Shown piece by piece: positions 19,550-30,084 of a stretch of 64,000 nt of DNA; position 1 is the stretch's first letter, and each line of letters opens with the position of its first letter. The stretch is from positions 124,001 through 188,000 of the forward strand of contig MCGO01000038.1 in NCBI GenBank assembly GCA_002104985.1. The letters run 5' to 3'. The DNA comes from Rhizoclosmatium globosum. Its lineage: Eukaryota; Chytridiomycota; Chytridiomycetes; Chytridiales; Chytriomycetaceae. Position numbers and translations under genes: made by a program. The notes under the pieces were generated by a model, which was not told the DNA's origin, did not search any database, and worked only from the letters and a program-made list of their open reading frames with translations.

Positions 19550-21498
19550 TCAAACTAAAAGAGGAGAATCCAACACAGCAAAACCAGCCGCGACTCCCCC
19601 TTCATTGGAATCAGCCACCTTAGTTCTCAGCAAATGCCCAGCCACCTCGTTCTTGTACACAACGCCGCCTTCTCCACTAATCCAAATCCCATAAATACCC
19701 AACTCACTCACAACCTCCGCGTCCAAAATCTCTCCATTTCGAACAAGCAAGTTGCGGGCTGGAGGAGGCTTAATCAACTCCATCAGAATGTACGCGTTAC
19801 GTTCGGTGGCAGACAATTTAGACAGGAAAGCTGGAATGTCGGTAGTGTAAATGTTGTTACCGCCTCCTTCACGTTGTGGCTTGACGACGTAGCGACTTGG
19901 GTTCTTGAGTGCTTCTTCGTAGGCTGAGATTCCAGCTGGGGATTGGTCAAGTGGGAAGAGCCCTGTGAAGCATGTGCGAAGATGCACTGCGTTTGCGGGG
20001 CTGACGAAACTGTGGTTGTGTTGTTGGTTATACAGAGTTTGGAATCAATGGATAATGTCTTTACCGTTCCAACATGCTGGGTTGAGCCAGAATTTGTTGC
20101 ACCTTCTTGGAGCCAACCAAGTGGTACGCAACGTTCGGAGACTTGATTGCGTGTGAACGTTCAACAAGGAGACGTGCTTGCCATTCCTGCCGTTCAGGTA
20201 AGTACATTGAACTCGTAGATCAAATATTCGTACCTTTTCAGTTGGGTAATCAAGTGGAGTGTATCCAGCACGATAGTATGTGATTGCGACTTCGATGTTG
20301 CCGTTCCTTAATGAATAATGTCAGAACTAACTAAATGAAAATCACGCGTTTGTATGGAACAAGCTCAACTCGTTTGTCCTTTCAGCATATACTAGTCTTT
20401 CAATAACTTCCTTGACCGATCGCCCCTTATCCGGATGAAATTCACTGTTAAGCTCATCCGCATACTCATTCATGGAATCTCAATGCACACGGTTGCTCCA
20501 ATCACTCATTCCTCTCACTCTGTCCGCCCCATCAGCTCTTTTCAATCAATGCTTTTAATACTCACAAAACAAGCTTTCTCTTGTCTCCAACCAATCGACC
20601 CTCATCCGCTAACTCCGTCAGCGACTTTCGAAGCATATTAATACCATATTCTTGCCACAAAGTATTCTCAATCCAACGCTGATCAAACGAATTTCGCTCT
20701 CCAGGCTGAGTGACCATAACAATGACGGCATCTTTGTTTCCATATAGCTCCCAGGCTTTCGCGAAACCAGCAACGAGGGCGGTGAGGGAATTGTTTTTAG
20801 GGAGTTGGTCTGTGGATTCACCGTTACGGGAACGCAAGAACCTATCGAAGGATATAAGAGTCTTCATATATTGAAAACAAGGTGGAGACGAGAGAGTAGT
20901 ACCTGTGCAAGTTAGAGGTCTTTGACGAAAGACAGGCAAACGACGAAGCGATGGTATTCAATTCAACCTGCTGGATCTCAACGTGAGAGTCTGAATCATT
21001 TTTGTGCAGGAGGTAGTCGGATCTGTGGTGACCCAGAATAATTGGCTGGATTGGTAATTAGGGTTATTACAACTTCCAAAGTGGGCCGGAAACAAGCTTG
21101 TAGACATACCTGGGTTGATCCTTCCTTCTGCGTCTGCGTATAAATTTCGTAACATCTTCCGGTAAAGTCGTCGACCGAAGCGAGGCTACATGAGTTGATC
21201 AGACTCATGTAAGGTTGACAGCAACCCCAGCAACCCCACTCCAGCGCACTCACCCATCCATAACCTCCTTCAGAAACCCGGCATCTTCACTCACTTTATG
21301 GACAAGCGTGTTAAAGAGCGGCTGCAGTTTAACGGCAGCCTCAAAGCAGTTCTTTGGAATGTTTGATGGGTTCAGGGCAAAGGGCGCGTGGGAGATTGGG
21401 CGCTGGAGCGACGCGGACTTCTCCGTTGCGAGAACAAGCCCGTTTAAAACAGCAAAGTCGACGGCGATGTCGCGGAGCTGCGATGGCGAAAGTGGCAT
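19550..21498 (-). CDS. GSH2: glutathione synthetase (eukaryotic type)
   Basis: About six to seven exons encode an ATP-grasp enzyme joining gamma-Glu-Cys and glycine. Recognisable parts are the N-terminal [40 protein letters not shown], and [16 protein letters not shown]. Then come [39 protein letters not shown], and the glycine-rich loop [12 protein letters not shown]. After it come LMELIKPPP and a C-terminal substrate-binding end ([23 protein letters not shown]). The order matches yeast Gsh2 and human GSS. The coding exons appear intact. The start is 33 bp from the start of the divergent coiled-coil gene, so they share one promoter region. Confidence 0.92.
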
Positions 21499-21531
21499 TT
21501 GAATTCAATCAAAGAAAAGAAATCAAACAAA

Positions 21532-22138
21532 ATGAATCCTGAAACTAGTCTGGCCCAGGATTCAAAGCCGCTTTCTCCTCTTTCGCCCGATGGAAAAGTG
21601 CCGCGGTTTGTGGCTTCTTTTGGGGGGTTCTTGTACCTACCTATACTGACTCGAACTCATGTAAACAGCTTCACTAAGTTTGCAAACAATATCCAGGCCC
21701 TGACGGACAGAACTCGAACTGCCCGCGAAGAACTTGAGAAAATGCTGGCTGTAACGGCAGAATTGAAGGAACAATGCTCGTTGCAGGTACTTCCACCTCA
21801 CCACTACATCCAACCGTCACCGCTGACATGCTACCTTCCCGTGATTAGGAAAAAGAAGCCACAGCACTAGAAAAAGAACAAGTATGGCTTTGCTTCACTC
21901 CATAGGCTGTTTCGAATTAACTTTTACCACAGGCCTCAGCTCTCTCTGAAGTGGAGGCCCTCAAAAAACGAATCGAGATTCTGTCAGGCGAAAAGACCAA
22001 AGTAGAAGCGAAACTTGAAGATTTGAGGAATGAGAATGCTAGGTTGGATGCCTTTGTCAAGCAACACGGTAAGAGGTTTTGCACAAGAATTCATTAACTC
22101 ATGAAATCTACGCAGAGGTTCCCACTGGAGGGAAATGA
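21532..22138 (+). CDS. small coiled-coil protein of unknown function
   Basis: Five short exons encode about 130 residues. Exon junctions keep the frame: an intron around 21632-21667, then ~21787-21848, 21882-21933 and 22069-22115. The product has a short unstructured head, then FTKFANNIQALTDRTRTAREELEKML and a long heptad-patterned coiled coil (EVEALKKRIEILSGEK). It ends in EVPTGGK. No targeting signal is visible. I do not recognise it. The size and helical content would suit a subunit of a larger assembly. Confidence 0.6.
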
Positions 22139-22443
22139 TACGAATTTCATCTTTTCAGACGCGCATTCATGTCAAGTTTCAACTACTTAATTCACCAATT
22201 TTTGATTATATCTGCGTGGAAGGAATTTAGTAAAATCCAGGTAGAATCTATTTATGAAACATTCTTCGAAACTTTCGCGTCTATCAGTGCTTGTCTCTTT
22301 GAAAATTCTGATGTTCGTCGAAAAGGGTTTAGTCAAAATCATTCATCAATTCAAGTCAAAACCAATAATTTTGGAAAGATTTGATGCATGTAAATAATGT
22401 AAATAATATTGTATACCGCTGACGCATACACCAAACCTCCCCT
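22139..22443. other. intergenic between convergent genes
   Basis: AT-rich 3' flanks of the coiled-coil gene and the glutaminase. A 71-codon frame at 22169 has no recognisable content. Nothing else is seen. Confidence 0.5.
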
Positions 22444-24229
22444 CTATTCCTTCTCTCCTCTCGTTGTTGGATCCATCTTCAACCCCCTCAATCTCTGCGG
22501 CTCCATCATATGAAACGCATACCTCTCACTCAACATCTTGAAAAACTCCAACCCCTTTGTCGAATTCCCCAACTCATCCACAGGAGGACTATAACAGCAA
22601 AACCCGCCCACATTCGGAACCACCACCCAAATCGCGCCGCCAACACCAGATTTCGCGGGAAGTCCAACCTGGAAGTTCCATTCTCCTGAGTAATCGTACA
22701 TTCCACAGGATGCCATGAGGGAGATACAGTTTCGGACTGTTGAGGGGTCAAAAACGTGTGTGTTTGTTATGGGACAGATTCCGCCGTTTGCGTAGGTTGC
22801 GGCGAGGATTGCCATTTTGTCGGTAGAGGCTTCGAGGGAACAGCATTGGAAGTAACTATAAGGTGAGAATTTGAACGAGGTTTAATTGGAACGTTAGGAG
22901 AATATCGTTGTAACTTACAACTCAAGGGTTTCATAGATGTTCGTGTTTTCAGGGAAAGCACCGGCTTCTTTCATCATGTACGCGAGAGCGTAGTTTCGGT
23001 CAGCTGTATCTTTTTCACTCAGGTACACGGAGTTGTTGAAGCCAACTTTCTTGCCACCAAAGAGTTGGGACCAGATTTCGGTAACCTTTCCGAATCGCTT
23101 GTATAGAGGCATACCAACCTGAATGAGGCTTGATGTCATAATAGCTCCAGCTGAATGGTAGTTTTTAGTTAAATTCGGTGAGTAGGTATGTAGCGAATGC
23201 GTACCGTTGATCATTGGGTTGTGAGGGAGCTTTCTTTTAACGAGAAGACTCATATGATTGAAAGATTGTCCTGATGGTTCCTTTCCCACGTGAGAATGAA
23301 CTTTCGCAGCACCTTGTTCCTCAAGTGCAACTATTTTATGCCGAATATGTTGGTTATGGCTGATAGATGTTACTTTTAAAGAATCTTACTCGAATCTAGT
23401 GCATAGGTCTCGTTAAATGGGTGCTGCAATAAACGGGAGGAATGATTACTCACAAGTAATGGGTTTAGAGCAACTTTGGATGGAGAAATCCACATCCGCA
23501 TCTCCCAAATTGAAACGTTGTCCGTCAATTGAACAAAAAGAAACAGCGAATAGATGAGGATCGACTGATGCCAACTGAGGAACTGTTTCGAATGAGTTGG
23601 TATCACAATTCGCTTCAATGTAACGCCAAGACTCAACTGTACTTGGCAACACTACCGCCCAGCTCCTTCTCTCTGACTTGATCAAAGATTTCCTTGACGC
23701 CTTGTTTGAATCGTTGGAAATCAGGAATAGCGAGGGTTCCTTGAAGCGCCCTGGTCACAACTTCCTCTGCATGGCCCACACGTTTCTGGAGGCGAGGGCT
23801 TTCTGGAGAAGTTGTCGGTTTGATGGCAAAGATTTCTTGAAAACGAGGATCTGTAGGAGTGTGAAGGATGGATGAATCAGCAGCAACGAACAACACCAGC
23901 CAGCCGCACAAAGGCAAGGGTTTACCATCAGGCAAGAAGCCAGAAAGAATCAAGGAATCTTGCAGATCATGGATATCGTGCATGACTGGAATGCCAAAGA
24001 GAGAAGCGTCTTTCTGGAAAGTTGTGTGATGTGGCTTTTCGTCCCGTTTCCTTCCGAGGGACCCTTCCGAAGCAGTTGGGTGGATATTATCAGGCAGAAA
24101 TACAGAGAGGATATTGTCAACTTTTGAAAGCGAATCTTTGAGGGGGCATTGTCTGAACGGATTTTCGGGTCTTGAGGATCCATTACAAGAGTACTGGCTA
24201 TTGTTTGATGTTAGAACATTCCAGCTCAT
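22444..24229 (-). CDS. glutaminase (serine-type, beta-lactamase fold)
   Basis: Six or more exons. The N-terminal ~180 residues are variable. The catalytic domain begins at IPQLASVDPHLFAVSFCSIDGQ, and the active-site Ser-x-x-Lys is in FSIQSCSKPI. Then come GKEPSGQSFN, HNPMINAGAI, and FNNSVYLSEKDTADRN(Y)AL. After it come MAILAATYANGGICP and SGEWNFQVGLPAKSGVGGAI. These are family-defining motifs of glutaminase A/GLS (glutamine to glutamate and ammonia). The protein ends in a low-complexity basic tail. The start MSWNVLTS was chosen as the first ATG of the open frame. An upstream exon with a mitochondrial leader is possible. Confidence 0.88.
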
Positions 24230-24585
24230 TCAAAAATGAAATCTACTTGATTCCGTAGACATTAACCGAACTGGCGTCGTGACCGAGTTGATGAATGCAG
24301 AGGCGGAGGAATTGAGGTAGTGACATTCAGTTCTTGGTCTTTCGATACCGATCCATCCTGTGATCTATCCAAGATGGGTGTTGTTTCTAGAGTAGGTTTA
24401 TATCCGAGCATTCGCGAGAGCCGTATCATCAACAGTTAGATACGTGCTTGAGAATCAAATTGCTGATCAAATTGAGTTTCGGAGTCAACTTCAAATAATA
24501 TTCGAAATTGGAAGAACATGTTATCTACAAAGAAAGCATTGCTGTATAGTAAATAATCAATAATTTGTTTGTTGAAAGTGAATCA

Positions 24586-27487
24586 ATGGCCACCTCGGAC
24601 TGGACGCTCCTTCACAATCGCTTCTACCGCAAAGTCGAAGTGTATTCGCTTTTGTGGCGCGACATTGAACTATCGAAGCACCTGGTTGCAGCGGCACCAC
24701 TCGGCGGGCCCGTTGGTTTGTTTCTACTTAACCTTAAGACAAGGCAACTAACACCAACGCCAGCACTCGTTCGGGCAGACCCACGTGCGCTTTCGGTCCA
24801 AGCCGCCGTCGCTGCGAAGCCAATTCTGCGCGTGTTTTCGGCGGCGGGAAAACTAGTCAGCGAATCACAGGTTTCTTTGTCTTTCTTTAGAAGTAGTCGC
24901 AAGTGGTTGCTGACTGTTGATTGGTCAGTGCGAGAAGGGAAACATTGTCGCTATGGCCTGGAACAGTTGTGAACAGCTCGTGTGTGTCCTTGAGACGGGC
25001 TCGGTTCGTGTTGTTGATCTGTGGGGCCAACTCGTCTCCCACCTGCTGCTCGGTCAAGTGCGTCCTCATTGAGATGAAGTCGAGTAATTAAATTCGATTG
25101 TTAATGGTAGGATGCGAAGGACTTTGGTGTTCTGGAGTGCCGCTTCTTTGGCTCTGGATTGGTGGCTCTCACGGGGAACCTCAAACTCATTCTTATTGAG
25201 AATTACTCCAATTCACGGCCTGTTCTTTTGGCAGATGCAGGTCTTTGCCTCACGCTTCGTTTTGAGCCGTTCAACTTACTTGATCATAGGCATATCCTCA
25301 AAACCAACATCTTGGATCGTCGTTCCTCCTCAATTCTCATCCTCGAACCAGCCAGAAGTATTATTAGCAGTTAAATCAACTTTGTTGGTTATCAACGCCC
25401 AAACTGTGATTGACCAGGTTCGCATATTCCATTTCTAACAGACCAAAAACCAACGTTATCCTTTAAATTCAGAGACTCCAAACCGGTCCTCATATTTCAA
25501 TAGCTCTTTCTCCAAACGGCAGATTCATTTCTCTCGTTAACTCAGCAGGGAAAGTCTCTGTCATATCTTCAGACTTTTCCAAGCAACTGGCCGAATTCAA
25601 TACTGGCACTTCTCACCCCCTCTTCAAATGACGTGGTGTGGATCTGATGCTGTCACGCTTCATTGGGAAGATTCGGTGGTTATAGTAGGACCGTTTGGAG
25701 ATTGCATTCGATACGCGTTTGAAGGTGTTGTGCATTTGGTTTCTGAAGTGGACGGGTGCGGATTATTACGAATGACAAGTGTTTGTTTTTACAGAAGGTT
25801 CCGAGTGAGTAAGACATATTATCTAAGATTGGATACTCATAACGAACCAGATTCAACGGATGAAGTCTTTAAAATTGGATCTACTCATCCTGGTGCTATT
25901 TTATATGATCTCATGAACATTTTGTTGTACGTGGCGTTCCTTTATTGTTTGAGACCTAATTCACACCAACAGCGAAAGAGTCCCCGGGCAGACGAAAATA
26001 TACGGAGCATCAAAGCAGATCTTACTTTAGCTGTCGATACGTGTCTTGAAGCTGCTGCGAACGAATTTAATACAACGAGACAAAAGGCACTTTTGAAGGT
26101 GATTAGCTTTAAACCCACACTTCAATTAAATATCTTTATACAGGCTGCCTCATTTGGAAAATGCTTTGTCAATGACTATGATGCTGCCAAATTTACAAAC
26201 ATGTGTGAAACTGTACGTATTCTGAATGCAGTTCGGAGGTTTGAAGTCGGAATCCCATTGTCGTTTGCTCAGTTGAGTTTCTACTGCGCCAATAGTTTTC
26301 ATCTAATTGTATGGTGTTAGATATTGTTACATGACACCTGAAGTCTTGATTGGAAGGCTGGCTCAACGTCACCACCACTCTCTCGCCCTCAACATTTCCA
26401 CCTTCCTAAAACTCAATCCATCACGCGTCTTAGTTCACTGGGCTTGCACAAAAATCAAAAATGCCGGACCAGGCAGCGATACCACCCAACTCCTTGAATC
26501 AATTGTCGCTCAATGTACAACCCACAACCCAAATATCTCATTCACCCAAATCGCCAAAACCGCCTATCAACACGGAAATACTCCTCTCGCCGCCAAACTT
26601 CTCGACCACGAACCCATCGCCGCAAACCAAGTCCCCTTCTAATGTCAATGGACCAAGACGACCGTGCCCTCACAAAGGCCATCGAAAGCGGCGACACAGA
26701 CCTCGCATACGCCGTGATCCTCCATATCAAGCGGAAACACAACATGGCTGAATTCTTCCGCCTCCTGAAAGGGAAACCCGTCGCTATGGCTCTTGTCGAG
26801 ACATACGCCAAGAACCATCACGATTTACAACTCCTCAAAGACTTTTATTACCAAGATGACAGGAAAATAGATATGGCGCGCGTATTCCTTGCGAGAGTTT
26901 TGAGTTGAAGGCGGCAGGACAACAAGTAAATCAGCAGATTCATAAATGGAAGGAGAGTCAGCGGTTGTTTGCGGAGAGTAAAGATTGTGGGTTTGAAGTC
27001 AAGGCGCTGGAAGACCATATGAAGCTTGTTGCGCTCCAGGGAACGCTTGAACGGGAGATTGGGGAGATGTTTGTTGGAATGACTGTGACTGAGACGGTGT
27101 ATAAGTTGCTTGTGTTGGGGCATGCGAATCGGGCGGCGAAAGTCAAGACGGATTTGAAGGTGCCGGAAAAGCGGTTTGCGTGGTTGAAGGTGAAAGCTCT
27201 TGTGGAGCAGAGGAATTGGGATGCTCTTGATACGGTATTGTGTTTATTTTGTATCTGTTGGTTTACTGAACTCTCTTTGGTTGTAGTTTGTCAAGGCAAA
27301 TCAGAAGGTGATGCCGTTATCTTCAGTGGTGGAAGTGCTGCAACAAAAGAATGAAGTTGTACAGGCCAGGATCTACGCGGATCTGTTGAAAGCACAACAA
27401 GGGCAAGAAGGGGCTGGAACTTCGTTCTTTGGGTTGATCAAGAATGCTATTCCGCTGGCTCCTCCCTCCGCAAGTGGGAGCAACTAA
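24586..27487 (+). CDS. VPS16: vacuolar protein sorting-associated protein 16 (HOPS/CORVET subunit)
   Basis: Multi-exon gene of about 830 codons. The N-terminal beta-propeller is seen as WTLLHNRFYRKVEVYSL, GNIVAMAWNSCEQLVCVLE, GVLECRFFGSGLVALTG, and WCGSDAVTLHWED. The C-terminal alpha-solenoid includes LAQRHHHSLALNIS, LDHEPIAANQV, ALTKAIESGDTDLAY, and CGFEVKALEDHMKLVALQGTLE. All are recognisable VPS16 segments. VPS16 is a core subunit of the vacuolar/endosomal tethering complexes. The frame is broken in C-runs at 25616-25620 and 26633-26636 and again near 26890. Since VPS16 is normally single-copy and conserved, I read these as missing bases in the assembly. Confidence 0.88.
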
Positions 27488-27605
27488 TTAAACATGTTCA
27501 TATTATTCAAAAAAGAAAGCATAGAACTTTAATATTCCTTTTTCTTCATTGTTAAATTCATTCTCTGAATCACTTCATCCTTCACACCCAAACTACGCAC
27601 CCACC

Positions 27606-28670
27606 ATGTCAGAGCGTAAAGTATTGAACAAGTACTTCCCACCCGACTTCGATCCAGCAAAGGTACAGACATAATTGAACAATAAGCTCTCGTTAACTCG
27701 TCTATCATAGATCCCCCGTCGAAAGATGGCGCTGGACGCCCAACACAAAGTCCGTCTCATGGCCCCTTCTCCATGCGATGTGATACTTGTGGAGACTACG
27801 TCTACAAAGGAAAGAAGTTCAACGCCAGGAAAGAACGTGTCGAAGGCGAAAACTACTTGGTACATAATCGCCACCTCTCTCTCTCTCCCATTCACATCTA
27901 ACGCTCTCATTTAAAAAAAAAAAACAAGGGCATCCAAATCTTCCGCTTCTACATCCGCTGCCCCAAATGCGCCGCCGAAATCACCTTCAAAACCGACCCC
28001 AAAAACTCCGACTACACCTGCGAACACGGCGCCCAACGAAACTTTGAGCCCTGGCGCGAAGAAACCGACGTGAACGAGTTGAAAAAGGCCGAGAAGGAGA
28101 AGGAGGAGGAAAACAATCCCATGAAAGCACTTGAGAACCGAACTGTTGCGAGTAAAGTCGAGATGGATATCTTGGATGCGTTGGATGAAATCCGGACGCG
28201 GAATGCGGCGACGGAGAGGGTTGATGTTGAGGATGTGTTGGGGCGGTTGCAGGATCGACAGAGGAAACAGGTTGAAAGGATTTTGCAGAAGCAGGATGAA
28301 GAGGATGAAGCGATTGCTCGGGCGATTTTCAAACTTCGGATGATGGACTTGCAGTGAGGCGGTTGGTGGATGAGGAAGGGCCTGGAGCGGCTGGCGGATT
28401 TGTTCCTCCTGTGGATGCATTAGATGGAATTGTTAAAGTAGATGTGAAGGCCAGTGTGGCGGAATGGGGAAGTGCCGCGTCGAGTTCAGGAAAGAAAAGG
28501 ACAGGTGGTGTTGAAGGATTGATTGTTGTTAGCAAGAAGGCGAAAGCTGGCAGTTCTCCAAAGCCGGAGACAGAAGGGAAGGGGAAGGAAAAGGCCATTC
28601 CAAAACCCCTCAAGCTGCAGTTGGAATTTCGTTGTTGGCTGCATATGGCTCAGATTCAGATGAAGAATAA
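27606..28670 (+). CDS. YJU2: splicing factor YJU2/CCDC94 (CWC16 family)
   Basis: Starts [17 protein letters not shown], the hallmark head of the CWC16 family, and continues after an intron with IPRRK. The zinc-binding cysteines (CDTCG, CPKC) and [48 protein letters not shown] are all present. A basic/acidic coiled-coil and low-complexity C-terminus follows. The protein joins the spliceosome before the first transesterification step. The frame is broken at the C4 run 27763-27766, near 28355 and near 28612. All three breaks are consistent with single missing bases. The last exon frame ends in SDSDEE and a stop at 28670. Confidence 0.87.
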
Positions 28671-28805
28671 AAGGATGCTTTATTTATTCCTGTCCTTAAT
28701 AACGTTCAATAGATGTAAGAGCCGTTCATGTTGACGCACAGTTTAACTTAATTGACAAGAAGGATTTATGTTGTCTTGTTGAACTGGGGGAAGCTGTTGA
28801 GGTTG

Positions 28806-29541
28806 CTACTGCTGATCTGGTTGTTGAGGAGACTCATCCACTGGCGGCTGCCGAGAATACATGATGTCCGACCTCATTACATACTTAACACCACGTGTGA
28901 CTTCGCTCCCTCATGCTCAATCGGATGGGAAAAAACAATCGCTTTCCCAACTTCACAAGGTACAGCAACCTCCACATCACCCCTATCCGACCACATTGTA
29001 GTCTCTCCACCTTCTTCAACAACATTCAAATATAATTGCAGAGTAAGAACAGAGAGCTCAGATCCGTCAGGTCTCCGAAAACATCCATCTTGGTGTGGGA
29101 GAAAGCGATCATCCGGATTGTACTTGAGGAAACGGAGCCGTTCATTAACACAGGAAGCATACAAGGTATTATTTCCAAACGGAACAGTTTGAGGAACGTA
29201 TGACTTGATCCGTTCCCATATTTTGCCGGCAAGTGGAACAGAGTCCACAATGCAACGCTTGGATTTGCGGACTGACTCGTCAAGAATTTGGCGGCCATAT
29301 CCAATGTTCAACAAGGCCTGTTCGTAACCAAGTCTTCGGTTGCTGCGATTAGACTCGAGCACTCTTCAGCCGTGAGAAGGTTTTGAAGTACGAATGCGAT
29401 TCTCTTTTCCCTTCCTTGTTCAAGGAAAATGGCATCAGCTCCTTGGAAGACAGGAATTGGTTCAGGTTTGTTGGATGGGGTGTTGTCCAGGAGCTGATGG
29501 ACTGGGTGCGATAGCTCTGGAGATGCTGTTAGACGGGACAT
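28806..29541 (-). CDS. 2-oxoglutarate/Fe(II)-dependent prolyl 4-hydroxylase-like oxygenase
   Basis: About 245 codons in one exon. The N-terminal part has VLQNLLTAEECSSLI, typical of P4H-like proteins. The double-stranded beta-helix core carries LKYNPDDRFLPHQDG, with iron ligands His and Asp, then YLNVVEEGGETTMW. FSHPIEHEGA contains the distal His, followed by a GVKYVMRSDIMY strand. No signal peptide is seen, so a cytosolic or nuclear substrate is more likely than collagen-like secretory proteins. Two single-base frame breaks (~29335 and ~28906) split it into three frames; both look like missing G residues. Its 3' end converges on YJU2, with 135 bp between stop codons. Confidence 0.8.
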
Positions 29542-30084
29542 TGTCGTTGGTATGGTGGATTTGTTGAAGACGAATGGAGGAAGTGACGCTATTTATTCGA
29601 AAGACTCTGCCACACTGATGTGGATCAGCAAACAGTTTGGTGGAAGTTGTTCCAGAAATAGCCTTTTTGAACACCAAACAGCTCCATAAACATTATCAGT
29701 TGAATCGCAGATGCAAGATCAAGTGAGAAAGCAGGAGCTGGTTGGGTTGCAGTAGACAGGTAGGGTAGTTGAGGAGATGTATGTAGGAGAAAGACAGGTG
29801 GTCGAGAGGCCAATGATCAGACCTCGTACCGTTTTATCCTCCTTCCTATGGCAATCATGAACGAGAAGCAAGACATTGAAGGTCAGGCCAATAGCTTGGG
29901 TTAATGATGATTGCGTTATAAACGATAAGAAAAAAAAGAAGAGTGCAGAGAGAACATCTCATTTTGTTGCAGCTCGGGTGATTTTCTCACAAAAGAGAAG
30001 AAAAACAAATAAATAACAAATAAATATACAGATAAGTAAAGATTAAGAGTTCAGAGTTTACAATCAGAGCAATAAACGGAGAGA
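29542..30084. other. divergent intergenic promoter region
   Basis: 540 bp between the starts of the oxygenase and the Clr2-like gene, with purine-rich and AT-rich tracts near 29930-30060. No supported gene is seen. Confidence 0.5.

Noticed and set aside
24586..27487. VPS16 as a pseudogene
   Set aside because: The breaks are single-base and mostly in C-runs, in a normally essential single-copy gene whose remaining sequence is well conserved. Assembly error is more likely.
27911..28420. 169-codon minus-strand frame
   Set aside because: Antisense to YJU2, whose zinc and basic motifs are on the plus strand.
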